From Haliea sp. (GTDB lineage: Bacteria; Pseudomonadota; Gammaproteobacteria; Pseudomonadales; Halieaceae), in NCBI GenBank assembly GCA_002692965.1, contig NZNC01000003.1, positions 62,001-126,000 of the forward strand: a stretch of DNA of 64,000 bases. The letters are read 5' to 3'. The notes beneath the pieces were generated by a model. The model worked only from the letters and a program-made list of their open reading frames with translations. It was not told where the DNA came from and did not search any database. The position numbers and the translations under genes are program-made. Shown here piece after piece: positions 1 to 7,873 of the stretch (positions are counted from its first letter, which is position 1; every line of letters begins with the position of its first letter).

Positions 1-5
1 TTCAT
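1..5 (-). CDS. 5' end of a gene leaving the window
   Basis: Only the start codon and the first two bases of the next codon are inside the window. Read on the minus strand, an ATG at 5-3 is preceded about nine bases upstream by CAGGAGAG, a good Shine-Dalgarno match, so a minus-strand gene very probably starts here. It lies 101 bp downstream of the crotonase gene and may be in the same transcript. Nothing can be said about its product. Confidence 0.4.
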
Positions 6-61
6 AGCGGGCTCTCCTGGTGCTTTGATGGCGTTTCGTGGCTTGTGCGTGCTGGGCGTCC

Positions 62-106
62 GGGCTTCCGGCGTCCGGGCTTTCGGCGGCCGGGCTTCCG
101 GCGTCC
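62..106. repeat. 15-bp tandem repeat, three copies
   Basis: Three head-to-tail copies of a 15-bp unit fill 62-76, 77-91 and 92-106. Copies 1 and 3 are identical (GGGCTTCCGGCGTCC) and copy 2 differs at two positions. A partial copy precedes them near 53-61. The array ends directly against the stop codon of the crotonase gene at 107. The unit length is a multiple of three, but no gene was recognised across it. The role is unknown; it could be a slippage-generated expansion in the intergenic spacer. Confidence 0.85.
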
Positions 107-886
107 TTACGTTCCACCCTCGCGCTCACGGCGACCGCGTTCAATCACGCCCTGACGACGTGACTCGATCAGCTCGGCGCTGGCGCGGCGGGCGGAGGCT
201 ATGGCCTGTTCCTCTTCCCAGGCCAGGGCCTCGTTCAGGGGCATGGAATAACCGCGATCGATCATCGCCTTGTACTGTCGCAGTATCTCCGGCACGCAGG
301 CGCACATCGCTTCGGCCATAGCCTTTGCCCTGGACAGCAGTTCCTCCGCCGGCAGCACATGGTTGACCAGGCCCCATTCGCGGGCCTGCTGTGCCGACAC
401 GGGCAGGCCGGTAAAGGCGATCTCGCGGGCGCGGGAGAGGCCCACCAGACGCGGCAGGCGCTGGCTGAGGCCCCAGCCGGGCAGGATGCCCACTCGGGCG
501 TGAGTATCCGCGAAGCGGGCGTTTTCCGAGGCGATGAGGATGTCGCAGGCGAGAGCCAGCTCGAAGCCGCCGGTAATGGCGTGACCGTTGATGGCGCCAA
601 TGATCGGGCCGTCGAAGGCCTCCATGGCACGGGCCATGGCGTTGTTGACCTCTTCCGCGGCATTGGCGGAGTCACCCGACCCCAGCTCCTTGAGGTCGAA
701 GCCGGCACAGAAGGCATCTCCAGCGCCGGTGATTATCAGCACCCGCACAGCCTCGTCCCGACAGCAGTCCTCCAGGGCCGCCACAAAGGCGGCGCGCAGC
801 TCGCGGGAGAGGGCATTCTTCTGCGCTGGCCGGTTCAGGGTGAGCAGGGCATAGCCCGGATGTTTTTCCAGTAGAACGGTACTCAT
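107..886 (-). CDS. enoyl-CoA hydratase/isomerase family protein (crotonase)
   Basis: A 259-residue crotonase-fold protein, a family that acts on acyl-CoA thioesters through an oxyanion hole. Visible are the CoA-binding/oxyanion region around residues 56-66 (GDAFCAGFDLKEL) and the GGFELALACD segment with Glu109, equivalent to the first catalytic glutamate of classical hydratase. The second catalytic glutamate position appears to be His129 (FADTHARVG), so canonical hydratase chemistry is doubtful. The ATG at 886 overlaps the stop of the upstream MarR gene by ATGA, so the two are translationally coupled and the regulator probably controls this locus. The upstream in-frame extension to 997 lies within the MarR gene and was not used. 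Family membership is sure; substrate is not. Confidence 0.9.
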   Translation of the reverse strand: MSTVLLEKHPGYALLTLNRPAQKNALSRELRAAFVAALEDCCRDEAVRVLIITGAGDAFCAGFDLKELGSGDSANAAEEVNNAMARAMEAFDGPIIGAINGHAITGGFELALACDILIASENARFADTHARVGILPGWGLSQRLPRLVGLSRAREIAFTGLPVSAQQAREWGLVNHVLPAEELLSRAKAMAEAMCACVPEILRQYKAMIDRGYSMPLNEALAWEEEQAIASARRASAELIESRRQGVIERGRREREGGT

Positions 887-1368
887 GGCTCGGCTCCGTC
901 GGTGTCGTTGTGGCCTCGCGGCTGCAGTACGTCCTGCAGGCTGCCAATGGCCTGCTGCAGCGCGGTTTCGCCGATCAGCTGCGCATAGTCCTGCCACACG
1001 CGTCGGGTGGATATGCTCAGCTCCGCGATCAGACGGTTGCCCTCGGGGGTAAAGTGTATGAGCTTGGCGCGGGAGTCACTGGGATCCACGTCCCGGTGTA
1101 CCAGGCCCATCTCCTCCAGTTCGTGGACGGCCTTCATCATGGACTGGGGGCGAATACCGGCCGCCTGGGCGAGGTCGGCGGCGCGGCTGGGACCATGGTA
1201 CCCCAGGTAGAGGAACACGCTGCGGTGCCGGGCGCCGATACCGCGGATGCCGCGGGCCGCGAGGTCGCTGTCCAGGCGTCGCTGGAAATCCCGGGTGGTC
1301 AGCATGAGGATCTCACCCAGCTGATCGCTGAGGGTGACTGCCGCGTTGTCTGGCTCGCTGGAGGCCAT
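883..1368 (-). CDS. MarR family transcriptional regulator
   Basis: A 161-residue MarR-type winged-helix protein. The central region (about residues 40-110) carries the family pattern: a recognition helix in QAAGIRPQSMMKAVHELEEMGLVHR followed by the wing DPSDSRAKLIHFTPEGNRL. MarR proteins act as dimers and usually repress adjacent or divergent genes, with a small ligand releasing them. The gene overlaps the downstream crotonase by four bases and is divergent from the LLM-class oxidoreductase at 1437, so both sides are plausible targets. The 68-bp divergent spacer is AT-rich against the surrounding GC-rich DNA. The ligand is unknown; a CoA thioester or aromatic acid would suit the context, but that is inference. 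Confidence 0.9.
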   Translation of the reverse strand: MASSEPDNAAVTLSDQLGEILMLTTRDFQRRLDSDLAARGIRGIGARHRSVFLYLGYHGPSRAADLAQAAGIRPQSMMKAVHELEEMGLVHRDVDPSDSRAKLIHFTPEGNRLIAELSISTRRVWQDYAQLIGETALQQAIGSLQDVLQPRGHNDTDGAEP

Positions 1369-1436
1369 CGCATTCCCGAATTTAGTAAGATAAACTGATA
1401 ATAAGCGTAGCTGTTTAGATTCCGAGAGGTCAAGTC
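1369..1436. promoter_or_regulatory. divergent intergenic region between marR and LLM oxidoreductase
   Basis: A 68-bp spacer between two divergent starts. It is clearly AT-richer than its surroundings (around 1379-1420), as expected for back-to-back promoters with a regulator site. A GAGAGGT sequence at about 1424-1430 is the Shine-Dalgarno for the plus-strand gene. No clean palindrome or sigma70 pair could be defined by eye. Confidence 0.4.
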
Positions 1437-2474
1437 ATGTTCAAGGTGTATGCGACTACCCCCGAAACCATGGGGCCCGAAGCCATTGGTGAACACGCCC
1501 GCCGTGCCGAGGCCATGGGCTTCGATGGCCTGCAGGTACCGGATGCCGTGCACGACGGTCTGTTGCTGGCGGCCCTGGCCCTGCAGGCGACCGAGCGCCT
1601 GGTGGTCGGCACCTCGGTTCTGGTGGCTTTCCCGCGCAGCCCGATGACGGTGGCGGTGGCCGCCTGGGACCTGCAGCGCCTGTCCGGGGGGCGCTTCGAG
1701 CTCGGCCTCGGCACGCAGATCCGCCAGAATATCGAGCAGCGCTACTCCGCGCGCTGGGTGGCTCCCGTGGCACAGATGCGCGAGTACGTGGAATCCCTGA
1801 AGGCGATTTTTCACAGCTTCCAGACCGGCGACAGGCTGGATTACCGCGGGGAGCATTACGCGTTCACCCGCCTGCAGCCCTTCTTCAATCCCGGCGCCAA
1901 TGACTGTCCGGCCCCCGCCGTCTTCTGTGGCGCGGTCGGGCCAGCGATGACGCGGATGGTTGGGGCGACGGCGGACGGCATGATCACCCACCCCACCAAT
2001 ACCCCGCCGCGCTATATCCGCGAGGTCTGTCTGCCTCGCCTGCAGGCCGGTTTCGAGAAGGCCGGGCGCCCGGGCGGCGATTTCCGGCTGATTCTCGGCG
2101 CGCTGGTGGCGACCGGTCGCGACGACGAAAAGCTTGCCCGGGAGTGGGAAAAGCAGCGTCGGCTGCTGGGCTTCCTGTACTCCACCCCCGCTTACTGGCC
2201 CAGCCTGGAGCTGTTCGGCTGGCGCGAGCGCGGGGAGGCCCTGCTCTCGCTGACCCGCGAGGGGCGCTGGCAGGACCTCGCCGGAGTGGTGGACGACGCC
2301 ATGCTCGAGGCCTTCGTCCCCCGCGGGCGCTATGACCAGATCGCCGCCGTGCTGCGCGATCGCTACGCGGGCCTGGCGGGGGCCCTGACCTTTCCGATTC
2401 CCGACGACCCCGCCGACGATGCCGCGGCCGCCGAGGCGATCGCGGCGCTCAAGGCCGACGGCGAAGCAAATTGA
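1437..2474 (+). CDS. LLM class oxidoreductase, TIGR03617-like (luciferase-like fold)
   Basis: A 345-residue luciferase-like monooxygenase-fold protein. Seen are the early (beta/alpha)8 barrel signature (HARRAEAMGFDGLQVPDAVHDG), the segment TSVLVAFPRSPMTVAVAAWDLQRLSGGRFELGLGTQ, and the later TADGMITHPTNTPPRYIREVCLP. This most resembles the TIGR03617 subfamily, named after mycobacterial F420-dependent enzymes. Gammaproteobacteria mostly lack F420, so FMN is the more likely cofactor here. The start follows a GAGAGGT Shine-Dalgarno. The gene runs into the LuxR-type gene that follows, and it is divergent from marR. Substrate is unknown. Confidence 0.85.
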   Translation: MFKVYATTPETMGPEAIGEHARRAEAMGFDGLQVPDAVHDGLLLAALALQATERLVVGTSVLVAFPRSPMTVAVAAWDLQRLSGGRFELGLGTQIRQNIEQRYSARWVAPVAQMREYVESLKAIFHSFQTGDRLDYRGEHYAFTRLQPFFNPGANDCPAPAVFCGAVGPAMTRMVGATADGMITHPTNTPPRYIREVCLPRLQAGFEKAGRPGGDFRLILGALVATGRDDEKLAREWEKQRRLLGFLYSTPAYWPSLELFGWRERGEALLSLTREGRWQDLAGVVDDAMLEAFVPRGRYDQIAAVLRDRYAGLAGALTFPIPDDPADDAAAAEAIAALKADGEAN

Positions 2475-2527
2475 CCTGTCCCGGTGCGGGGGCCAGAATG
2501 TCGCCTCCCGAGGGGCTGTGGGCGGCG

Positions 2528-3658
2528 ATGGACGACTACCGGATTTCCGACAACATGAACGATTTGCTGCTGGCCCTCTCCCGGGGGCCGGTGGCCGATC
2601 CCCCCTGGCGCGAGTTCCTGCGTCTTTTGGGCGGCGCCCTCGGCGCCGACTTCGTGACCTTGATCCTGCGGGCGCCGCGCCCGGGGGATGCCGGGCTGGT
2701 GATCAACTCCGTGGTGCTGTCTCCCTCGGTGTTCGACGCCTACAACAGTGATTTCTTTGCCCTCGACCCCTTCGTCAACCTGCCCACTGGTGAAGTGTTC
2801 ACGGTGGAGGAGTTCATGGCGGCGGAAGACTATTACAGCTCGGATTATTACCGGCAATACGTGGCACCGACCGGCATCCGGCATCTGATGGGCGCCGACC
2901 TCGGCGACAGCCAGGGCAACAGCGCCCGCCTGCGGTTTGCCCGCCTGGCTGAGCACGGCAATTTTTGTCAGGCGGAGCGGGACCTGTGTCGGACCCTGCT
3001 GCCCCATATCCAGCAGACCCTGCGCCTGCAGGCGCGCATCGCCCGGGTGGAGAGCGAACGCTCCCTGTTTGCCGCCGCCATGGACCGCATGGCGATGGCG
3101 GCTTTCATCCTCGATCGCAATGCCCGCATCCGCCACAGTAACCGGGCGGCCGAACGCCTGCTGGCGGAGCGGCCCTGGCTGAGCGTGGACGATGGTCAGT
3201 TGCGTCTCAGTCACCGCCCGGACCAGCGTGCCTTTCGCGAGTGTCTGGACGATGTCATGAGCGCGCACCTGCGCGGGGAACCTTCGTTTATCAAGGCCCT
3301 GCGGCTGGAGGGGGAGCAGGCGCCGGGTGTCGGCATGCTGCTGCGCCCGCTGCCGCTGGTGGACGCGCCGGATGGTAGCCGCAATCCCTCGGTGGCGATT
3401 TTTGTCTCCGATCCCTATCAGCCCCGGGAGGCCCCCGCGGACCTGCTGATGACCCTGTTCGGCTTTACCCGGGCCGAGGCGAACCTGAGCCTGCTGCTGG
3501 CCAACGGGGCCACGCTGGACGAGGCCTGCGAGCAGCTGCATATTTCGCGCAATACCGGCAAGTCCCACCTCAGCGCGGTATTTTCCAAGACTGGCGTGGC
3601 ACGACAGACGCGCCTGGTGCAGCTGATCCTGCGCAGCGTCGCACAGATCGGGGATTGA
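2528..3658 (+). CDS. LuxR-type helix-turn-helix transcriptional regulator
   Basis: A regulator of about 376 residues. The C-terminal 65 residues form a LuxR/GerE-like helix-turn-helix (LFGFTRAEANLSLLLANGATLDEACEQ then LHISRNTGKSHLSAVFSKTG). The N-terminal half looks like an autoinducer-binding or GAF-like sensor (PPWREFLRLLGGALGADFVTL), and a PAS-like stretch follows (AAFILDRNARIRHSNRAAERLL). This arrangement is common among solo LuxR regulators of marine Gammaproteobacteria. The reading frame is open from a TTG at 2471 overlapping the previous stop; ATG 2498 (preceded by GCGGGGG) and ATG 2528 are the alternatives, and 2528 was chosen for family-like length with moderate certainty. No acyl-homoserine lactone synthase is nearby, so the ligand is unknown. 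Confidence 0.82.
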   Translation: MDDYRISDNMNDLLLALSRGPVADPPWREFLRLLGGALGADFVTLILRAPRPGDAGLVINSVVLSPSVFDAYNSDFFALDPFVNLPTGEVFTVEEFMAAEDYYSSDYYRQYVAPTGIRHLMGADLGDSQGNSARLRFARLAEHGNFCQAERDLCRTLLPHIQQTLRLQARIARVESERSLFAAAMDRMAMAAFILDRNARIRHSNRAAERLLAERPWLSVDDGQLRLSHRPDQRAFRECLDDVMSAHLRGEPSFIKALRLEGEQAPGVGMLLRPLPLVDAPDGSRNPSVAIFVSDPYQPREAPADLLMTLFGFTRAEANLSLLLANGATLDEACEQLHISRNTGKSHLSAVFSKTGVARQTRLVQLILRSVAQIGD

Positions 3659-3715
3659 ATATCCGGCGCCGGGCGGTGAGACTCGCCGTTATCCACAACT
3701 GGGAGGAAGCTAATC

Positions 3716-4006
3716 ATGTCAGAGCGAGATCAAGCGATCGAGGCCGCGGTGTTTCGCCACCTGCTGGCCCACCTCGATGAACGCAAGGATGTGCAGAACA
3801 TCGACCTGATGAACCTGGCGGGCTTCTGTCGCAACTGCCTGGCCAAGTGGTATGTGGCCGCAGCCGGCGAGCAGGGGCAGGAGCTGGACTACGAGCAGGC
3901 CCGCGAGCGCATCTACGGCATGCCCTATGACGAGTGGAAGGCCCGCTACCAGCGCGAAGCCACCCCCGAGCAGCTGGCGACCATGGCCCGCCTGCAGGGA
4001 GACTGA
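3716..4006 (+). CDS. DUF1244 family protein
   Basis: A small soluble protein of 96 residues that matches the DUF1244 family over its whole length: VFRHLLAHLDERKDVQNIDLMNLAGFCRNCLAKWY and the later MPYDEWKARYQ. The conserved CRNC pair (near residues 39-42) and the aromatic-rich helices are family hallmarks. The function of the family is not established. A GGAGGAAGC Shine-Dalgarno sits just upstream of the ATG. It stands alone 57 bp after the LuxR gene, on the same strand, and may be cotranscribed with it. Confidence 0.85.
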   Translation: MSERDQAIEAAVFRHLLAHLDERKDVQNIDLMNLAGFCRNCLAKWYVAAAGEQGQELDYEQARERIYGMPYDEWKARYQREATPEQLATMARLQGD

Positions 4007-4095
4007 TTTCGCACAGCGTGTTTTGTTAGCACCCGAGGCTCGTGATCTAATCCCCAGAAGTTTGACAACAAAAACGTTTTTTGGGGGGGATCCAC

Positions 4096-4767
4096 ATGGC
4101 TCGCAAGGCTCTTTGCGTGCTGCTGGGGGCGGCGACGCTTCCGGGCTGCTTCAGCGCCAATACTTCGCAATTTCCACTGGCGACGACTTATCCGGTTTCC
4201 ACGCAGCAGAAAATGCAGGCCGCGCATCACTGGGAGGTATTGGCTGAACACCAGGCCAGACAGTTACTCGAGAACCCGCGAATCGACGGCCGAGCGCTTA
4301 GCGTTCGCAGTAAAACTGAGGCCAACACGCCATTTTCAGAGGCTTTTGATGCGCTGCTGACCAGTCAGCTCGTCTCAAAGGGGGGATATGTCCGTACCAG
4401 CCCGGAAAACGCTCTGTTACTGACCTGGGATGCTCAAGTCATTGAGCACAAGGATCGCGGCTGGCATCGAGCCCATGAAGGGCTTTGGACCACCCTCGCA
4501 GCGGGGATTGCCGTTGCGACGCTGCCTGCGCGCAATTGGGAAGAGCCGGCACTGGCTCTCATCCCCGGTGCCGCCCTGGTCGATCTCTACAGCGGTAATT
4601 GGTGGACCGGTCCCGAGCGGCATGAAGTGCTGTTGACAACCCGGGTCGAGGACGCAGGTCAGGTCGTCTATTCATCTTCCAGTATCTATTACATCAATGG
4701 CGGTGACAGGGACCACTATCAGAAGGTAGATGGGGTTCCCACCCTTCAAGTGACAGATCGTTGGTAG
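4096..4767 (+). CDS. putative lipoprotein, unknown function
   Basis: A 223-residue protein with a lipoprotein signal: MARKALCVLLGAATLPGC, lipobox LPGC with Cys18, so it should be membrane-anchored in the envelope. The body has a hydrophobic stretch at about residues 137-165 (LWTTLAAGIAVATLPARNW to LALIPGAALVDLY) and ends with a polar beta-rich part. The ATG at 4096 was chosen because GGGGGGGA lies five bases upstream. It is followed after nine bases by the FlgO-like lipoprotein, and both have a less GC-biased codon usage than the genes around them. The two are probably a bicistronic envelope unit. I do not recognise a family. Confidence 0.7.
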   Translation: MARKALCVLLGAATLPGCFSANTSQFPLATTYPVSTQQKMQAAHHWEVLAEHQARQLLENPRIDGRALSVRSKTEANTPFSEAFDALLTSQLVSKGGYVRTSPENALLLTWDAQVIEHKDRGWHRAHEGLWTTLAAGIAVATLPARNWEEPALALIPGAALVDLYSGNWWTGPERHEVLLTTRVEDAGQVVYSSSSIYYINGGDRDHYQKVDGVPTLQVTDRW

Positions 4768-4776
4768 GGGGAAGGC

Positions 4777-5325
4777 GTGATCAGTTTCAGAAATATGATG
4801 GTAAAAGGTGTTTTATTTGCCGCGCTGGTATTGCTTGGTGCCTGCGTTCCCGCCCAGCCCAACAGCCAGAATGTCGGCAATATACATGTCAATCTGGTCG
4901 ATGTATTGGCGCGTTATGGCGACCAATTGGTCGAGAACGTGGAGACAAATTTGCAGCCTGAGCAGCCGGTACTGGTGGCCAGCTTCGTAGATATCGACAA
5001 TATGGGGGCCACCTCGACATTTGGCCGCCAGGTGGCGGAGGGCATGTCGGGAGGCCTGACCCGCAGTCACTACCCGGTATTGGAAGTGAAGCTTCGGAAC
5101 AGCCTGTTTATCAAAGAGAATACCGGCGAGCTAATGCTCTCCCGCGAACTTCACCACCTGTCGACCGAGCATGATGCTCAGGCTGTACTGGTGGGCACCT
5201 ACGCTCGCGGAGGCAGCTACGTCTACGTGAATGCGAGAATCGTGCGCACCCGTGATAGCGTCATTCTGGGCAGTCACAACTTCCGCCTGCCTCTGAATCG
5301 AGATATCAGTCAGATGCTTCCCTGA
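4777..5325 (+). CDS. FlgO-domain lipoprotein
   Basis: A 182-residue lipoprotein with lipobox LGAC (Cys23). The mature part resembles the FlgO domain: LARYGDQLVENVETNLQPEQPVLVASFVDIDNMGATSTFGRQVAEGMSGGLTRSHYPVLEVKLRNSLFIKE, then HDAQAVLVGTYARGGSYVYVNARIVRTRDSVILGSHNFRLPL. FlgO is an outer-membrane flagellar accessory in Vibrio, but FlgO-domain proteins also occur away from flagellar loci. No flagellar gene is in this window, so a general role in the envelope is as likely. The start is GTG 4777, supported by AGGGGGAAG just upstream; the internal ATG 4795 has no Shine-Dalgarno. Confidence 0.8.
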   Translation: MISFRNMMVKGVLFAALVLLGACVPAQPNSQNVGNIHVNLVDVLARYGDQLVENVETNLQPEQPVLVASFVDIDNMGATSTFGRQVAEGMSGGLTRSHYPVLEVKLRNSLFIKENTGELMLSRELHHLSTEHDAQAVLVGTYARGGSYVYVNARIVRTRDSVILGSHNFRLPLNRDISQMLP

Positions 5326-5339
5326 GGCAGATCCCTGAA

Positions 5340-5362
5340 TGGTGGCTTTTCCGCTGCCACCA
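5340..5362 (+). terminator. stem-loop after the FlgO-like gene
   Basis: TGGTGGC at 5340-5346 pairs with GCCACCA at 5356-5362 across a nine-base loop, 14 bp after the FlgO-like stop codon. There is no T-run, so it may only protect the 3' end or act weakly as a terminator before the amidohydrolase gene. Confidence 0.4.
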
Positions 5363-5427
5363 GAGGGTTATTGCCGACGGCTGACAACTCTGCAAAAGTT
5401 CAGAGCTTGTCAACAGGGGAGAATGAC

Positions 5428-7143
5428 ATGATCCGCTTCGGCAGTTACCTGGTACTACTGGTTCTGTGGCCTCTGATGGCGACCGCGGGCGACGCGCCTG
5501 TGGTCGCCGACCGCATTCTTCACAACGCGCGCATCTACACGCTGAACCCGGCACAGCCCTGGGCGGACAGCCTGGCAATCGTTGATGACCGCATCCTCGC
5601 GGTGGGCAGCCGCGAGGTGGTGGAGGCGGTGGCGGGGTCCGATACCCGTCGCCACGACCTGCAGGGGCGCCTGGTACTACCGGGTTTCATCGACACCCAC
5701 ATGCACGTCGGTGACACGCTGCCCTATGTCAACGCTGCCGCTCTGAGTCCGGACATGGACCCGGAGGAGGTGCTGGATACGCTGCGCATGCACGCCGAGG
5801 CCCACCCGGAACAGAACCCGGTGATCGGCAGCGGCTTTCTCGGTGCAGCCTTCGGTGAGCAGGGACCGACTGCCGCGGACCTCGACCGCGCCATTTCCGA
5901 CCGCCCGGCTATGATCTTCGACGAGGGCTTTCACTCCGCCTGGATCAACACGGCGGCGATGCGTGCGGTTGGCCTGGACGCGACCACCCCGGATCCGGAT
6001 CCGGGCGTGCACTACTATCGCCGCTACCCGGACGGTCGCCCCACCGGCTGGCTGATCGAGGGCGGTGCGTTCAACTGGATCAGCGAGCGCCTCGGCGTGG
6101 TCAGTCCGGAAAGCCTGGCGGCAGGGGCCGATAGCTTTTTCGCCACGCTGTCGGCCATGGGCATTACGGCCGCCTTTGACGCCGGCATGATCGACGGCGG
6201 GGAAACCACCCTGGCACTGTTTGACCGGCTGGTGGCCGAGGGCGGACTCCCCCTGCGCGTGGTCGGCTCCCACTACGTGAATACCCGCGAAAAAGCCGCC
6301 ACCGCCCTGGCGCAGCTGGACCAGCTGGGTGAGCGCTTCGCCGACGAGTTTTTCACCGTAAATACCCTGAAGGTGTCCCTGGACGGCACGGTGGAGGCGC
6401 GCACCGCCTGGATGCTCGAGCCCTACCGCCAGCCTCCGGGGCACCTGGCCCGGCCACTGCTGGCGCCGGAGGTCGCGGGTCCGCTGATAGTGAGTGCCGC
6501 CGAGCGCGGCACCGACGTGCATCTGCATACGCTGGGTGACGCCGCGGTGCGCTTTGCCCTGGACACGGTCGCAGACATCCGCGAGCGCCTGCCCGCCAGC
6601 GATTCGCGTTTCACACTGTGTCATGTGCAGGTGGTCAATCCGGCGGACGAGGCGCGCTTTGGGGCGCTCGATGTGGTCGCCCAGTCCACCCCGAGCTGGT
6701 ACGTCTACGACGATATTGCCCTGGAGTTTCTCGGCGAGGAACGGCTGGCACAGCACTACCCCCTGCGCAGTATCGCGGCCGGTGGCGCACGGGTGACCCT
6801 GGGCAGTGACTACCCCGCCACCTGGATCGGGCTGGACGGCCTCAACCCGCTGTTCAACATCGAAATGGCCATGACCCGACGGCCGCCGGGTGAACCGGAA
6901 GCGAAGCCACAGCCACGGGCAAGCGAGGTACTGAGCCTGGAGCAGGCGATTCGTGGCTACACACGGGATGCTGCCTGGCAGATCCGTCTGGAAGACGAAA
7001 TCGGTTCGCTGGAGGCCGGCAAGCAGGCTGACCTGGTGGTGCTGAGCGACAATCTCTTCGAACTGCCGGCACACCGGATTCACCGGGCGAAAGTCGATCT
7101 GACAGTGATGGACGGTAAGGTGGTGTTCGGCTCGCTGGAGTAG
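5428..7143 (+). CDS. secreted amidohydrolase (Amidohydro_3, YtcJ-like)
   Basis: A 571-residue metal-dependent hydrolase with an N-terminal signal peptide (MIRFGSYLVLLVLWPLMATAG), so it is probably periplasmic. Amidohydrolase superfamily features: the beta-sandwich entry ADRILHNARIYTLNP, the first metal motif in GFIDTHMHVGD, later VHLHTLGDAAVRFALD, and LGSDYPATWIGLDGLNP, ending with the strand pair EAGKQADLVVLSDNLFELP typical of the YtcJ group. Members hydrolyse amide or N-formyl bonds, and the substrate here is unknown. The ATG at 5428 follows AGGGGAGAA. An in-frame upstream start at 5371 would hide the signal peptide and was rejected. Confidence 0.88.
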   Translation: MIRFGSYLVLLVLWPLMATAGDAPVVADRILHNARIYTLNPAQPWADSLAIVDDRILAVGSREVVEAVAGSDTRRHDLQGRLVLPGFIDTHMHVGDTLPYVNAAALSPDMDPEEVLDTLRMHAEAHPEQNPVIGSGFLGAAFGEQGPTAADLDRAISDRPAMIFDEGFHSAWINTAAMRAVGLDATTPDPDPGVHYYRRYPDGRPTGWLIEGGAFNWISERLGVVSPESLAAGADSFFATLSAMGITAAFDAGMIDGGETTLALFDRLVAEGGLPLRVVGSHYVNTREKAATALAQLDQLGERFADEFFTVNTLKVSLDGTVEARTAWMLEPYRQPPGHLARPLLAPEVAGPLIVSAAERGTDVHLHTLGDAAVRFALDTVADIRERLPASDSRFTLCHVQVVNPADEARFGALDVVAQSTPSWYVYDDIALEFLGEERLAQHYPLRSIAAGGARVTLGSDYPATWIGLDGLNPLFNIEMAMTRRPPGEPEAKPQPRASEVLSLEQAIRGYTRDAAWQIRLEDEIGSLEAGKQADLVVLSDNLFELPAHRIHRAKVDLTVMDGKVVFGSLE

Positions 7144-7159
7144 CGGGAGGCAGGGGAAG

Positions 7160-7183
7160 CGGTGTGCCCGGCAGGGCACACCG
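7160..7183. terminator. perfect stem-loop between convergent genes
   Basis: CGGTGTGCCC at 7160-7169 is followed by the loop GGCA and its exact complement GGGCACACCG at 7174-7183. It sits between the convergent stops of the amidohydrolase (7143) and sodB (7193), so it could end both transcripts. It has a strong ten-pair stem but no T-tract on either side, so it would be a non-canonical terminator or 3'-end stabiliser. Confidence 0.65.
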
Positions 7184-7192
7184 CAGTCGCGA

Positions 7193-7774
7193 TCAGGCGA
7201 AGTTCTGGTTCACGAAGTCCCAGTTGACCAGCGCCCAGAAGGCGTCCATGTACTTGGGACGCGCGTTGCGGTAGTCGATGTAGTAGGCGTGCTCCCAGAC
7301 GTCGACGGTCAGCAGCGGGGTCACGCTGTCGTCGGTCAGGGGCGTTTCGGCGTTGCTGGTGTTGACGATAGCGACGCTGCCGTCGGCTTTCTTGACCAGC
7401 CAGGTCCAGCCGGAGCCGAAGTTGCCCACGGCGGAATCGGTGAATTCCTTCTTGAAGGCATCGAAGGAGCCGAAGGCCTTGTCGATTGCCTCGCCGACCG
7501 CACCGCTGGCGGCACCGCCACCGTTGGGGCTCAGGCAGTTCCAGTAGAAGGTGTGGTTCCAGACCTGCGCAGCGTTGTTGAAGACGCCGCCCTTGGAGCT
7601 CTTGATGATGTCCTCGAGCGATTTGCCCTCGAACTCGGTCCCGGGAATCATGCCGTTGAGTTTTTCAACGTAGGTGTTGTGGTGCTTGCCGTAGTGGTAA
7701 TCCAGGGTCTCTTCCGAGATGTGCGGAGCGAGAGCGTCCCGGGCGTAGGGCAGAGCGGGAAGTTCAATAGCCAT
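7193..7774 (-). CDS. sodB: superoxide dismutase [Fe]
   Basis: A 193-residue Fe/Mn superoxide dismutase of standard length that converts superoxide to peroxide and oxygen in the cytoplasm. The four metal ligands are all visible: His27, His74, Asp158 and His162 (DVWEHAYYIDYRN). Gln70 in the NNAAQVWNH motif is the residue that marks the iron type. No signal peptide. A TTTCCTCCG stretch just downstream of the start on the plus strand is the Shine-Dalgarno (CGGAGGAAA) on the coding strand. It is transcribed divergently from fadE across a 210-bp spacer. Confidence 0.97.
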   Translation of the reverse strand: MAIELPALPYARDALAPHISEETLDYHYGKHHNTYVEKLNGMIPGTEFEGKSLEDIIKSSKGGVFNNAAQVWNHTFYWNCLSPNGGGAASGAVGEAIDKAFGSFDAFKKEFTDSAVGNFGSGWTWLVKKADGSVAIVNTSNAETPLTDDSVTPLLTVDVWEHAYYIDYRNARPKYMDAFWALVNWDFVNQNFA

Positions 7775-7873
7775 TCTGTCTTTCCTCCGTTGGGGTTAAA
7801 CGTCAATGTGTACCCACCCGCGTCGGTGGTGTAACACCCGCGGTAGCGAAGTGGGTTCGATGACGGTGTGGTT

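Noticed and set aside
4061-4080. TTGACA-like sequence before the unknown lipoprotein gene
   Set aside because: No -10 hexamer at a suitable distance; the following T-run is followed directly by the Shine-Dalgarno.
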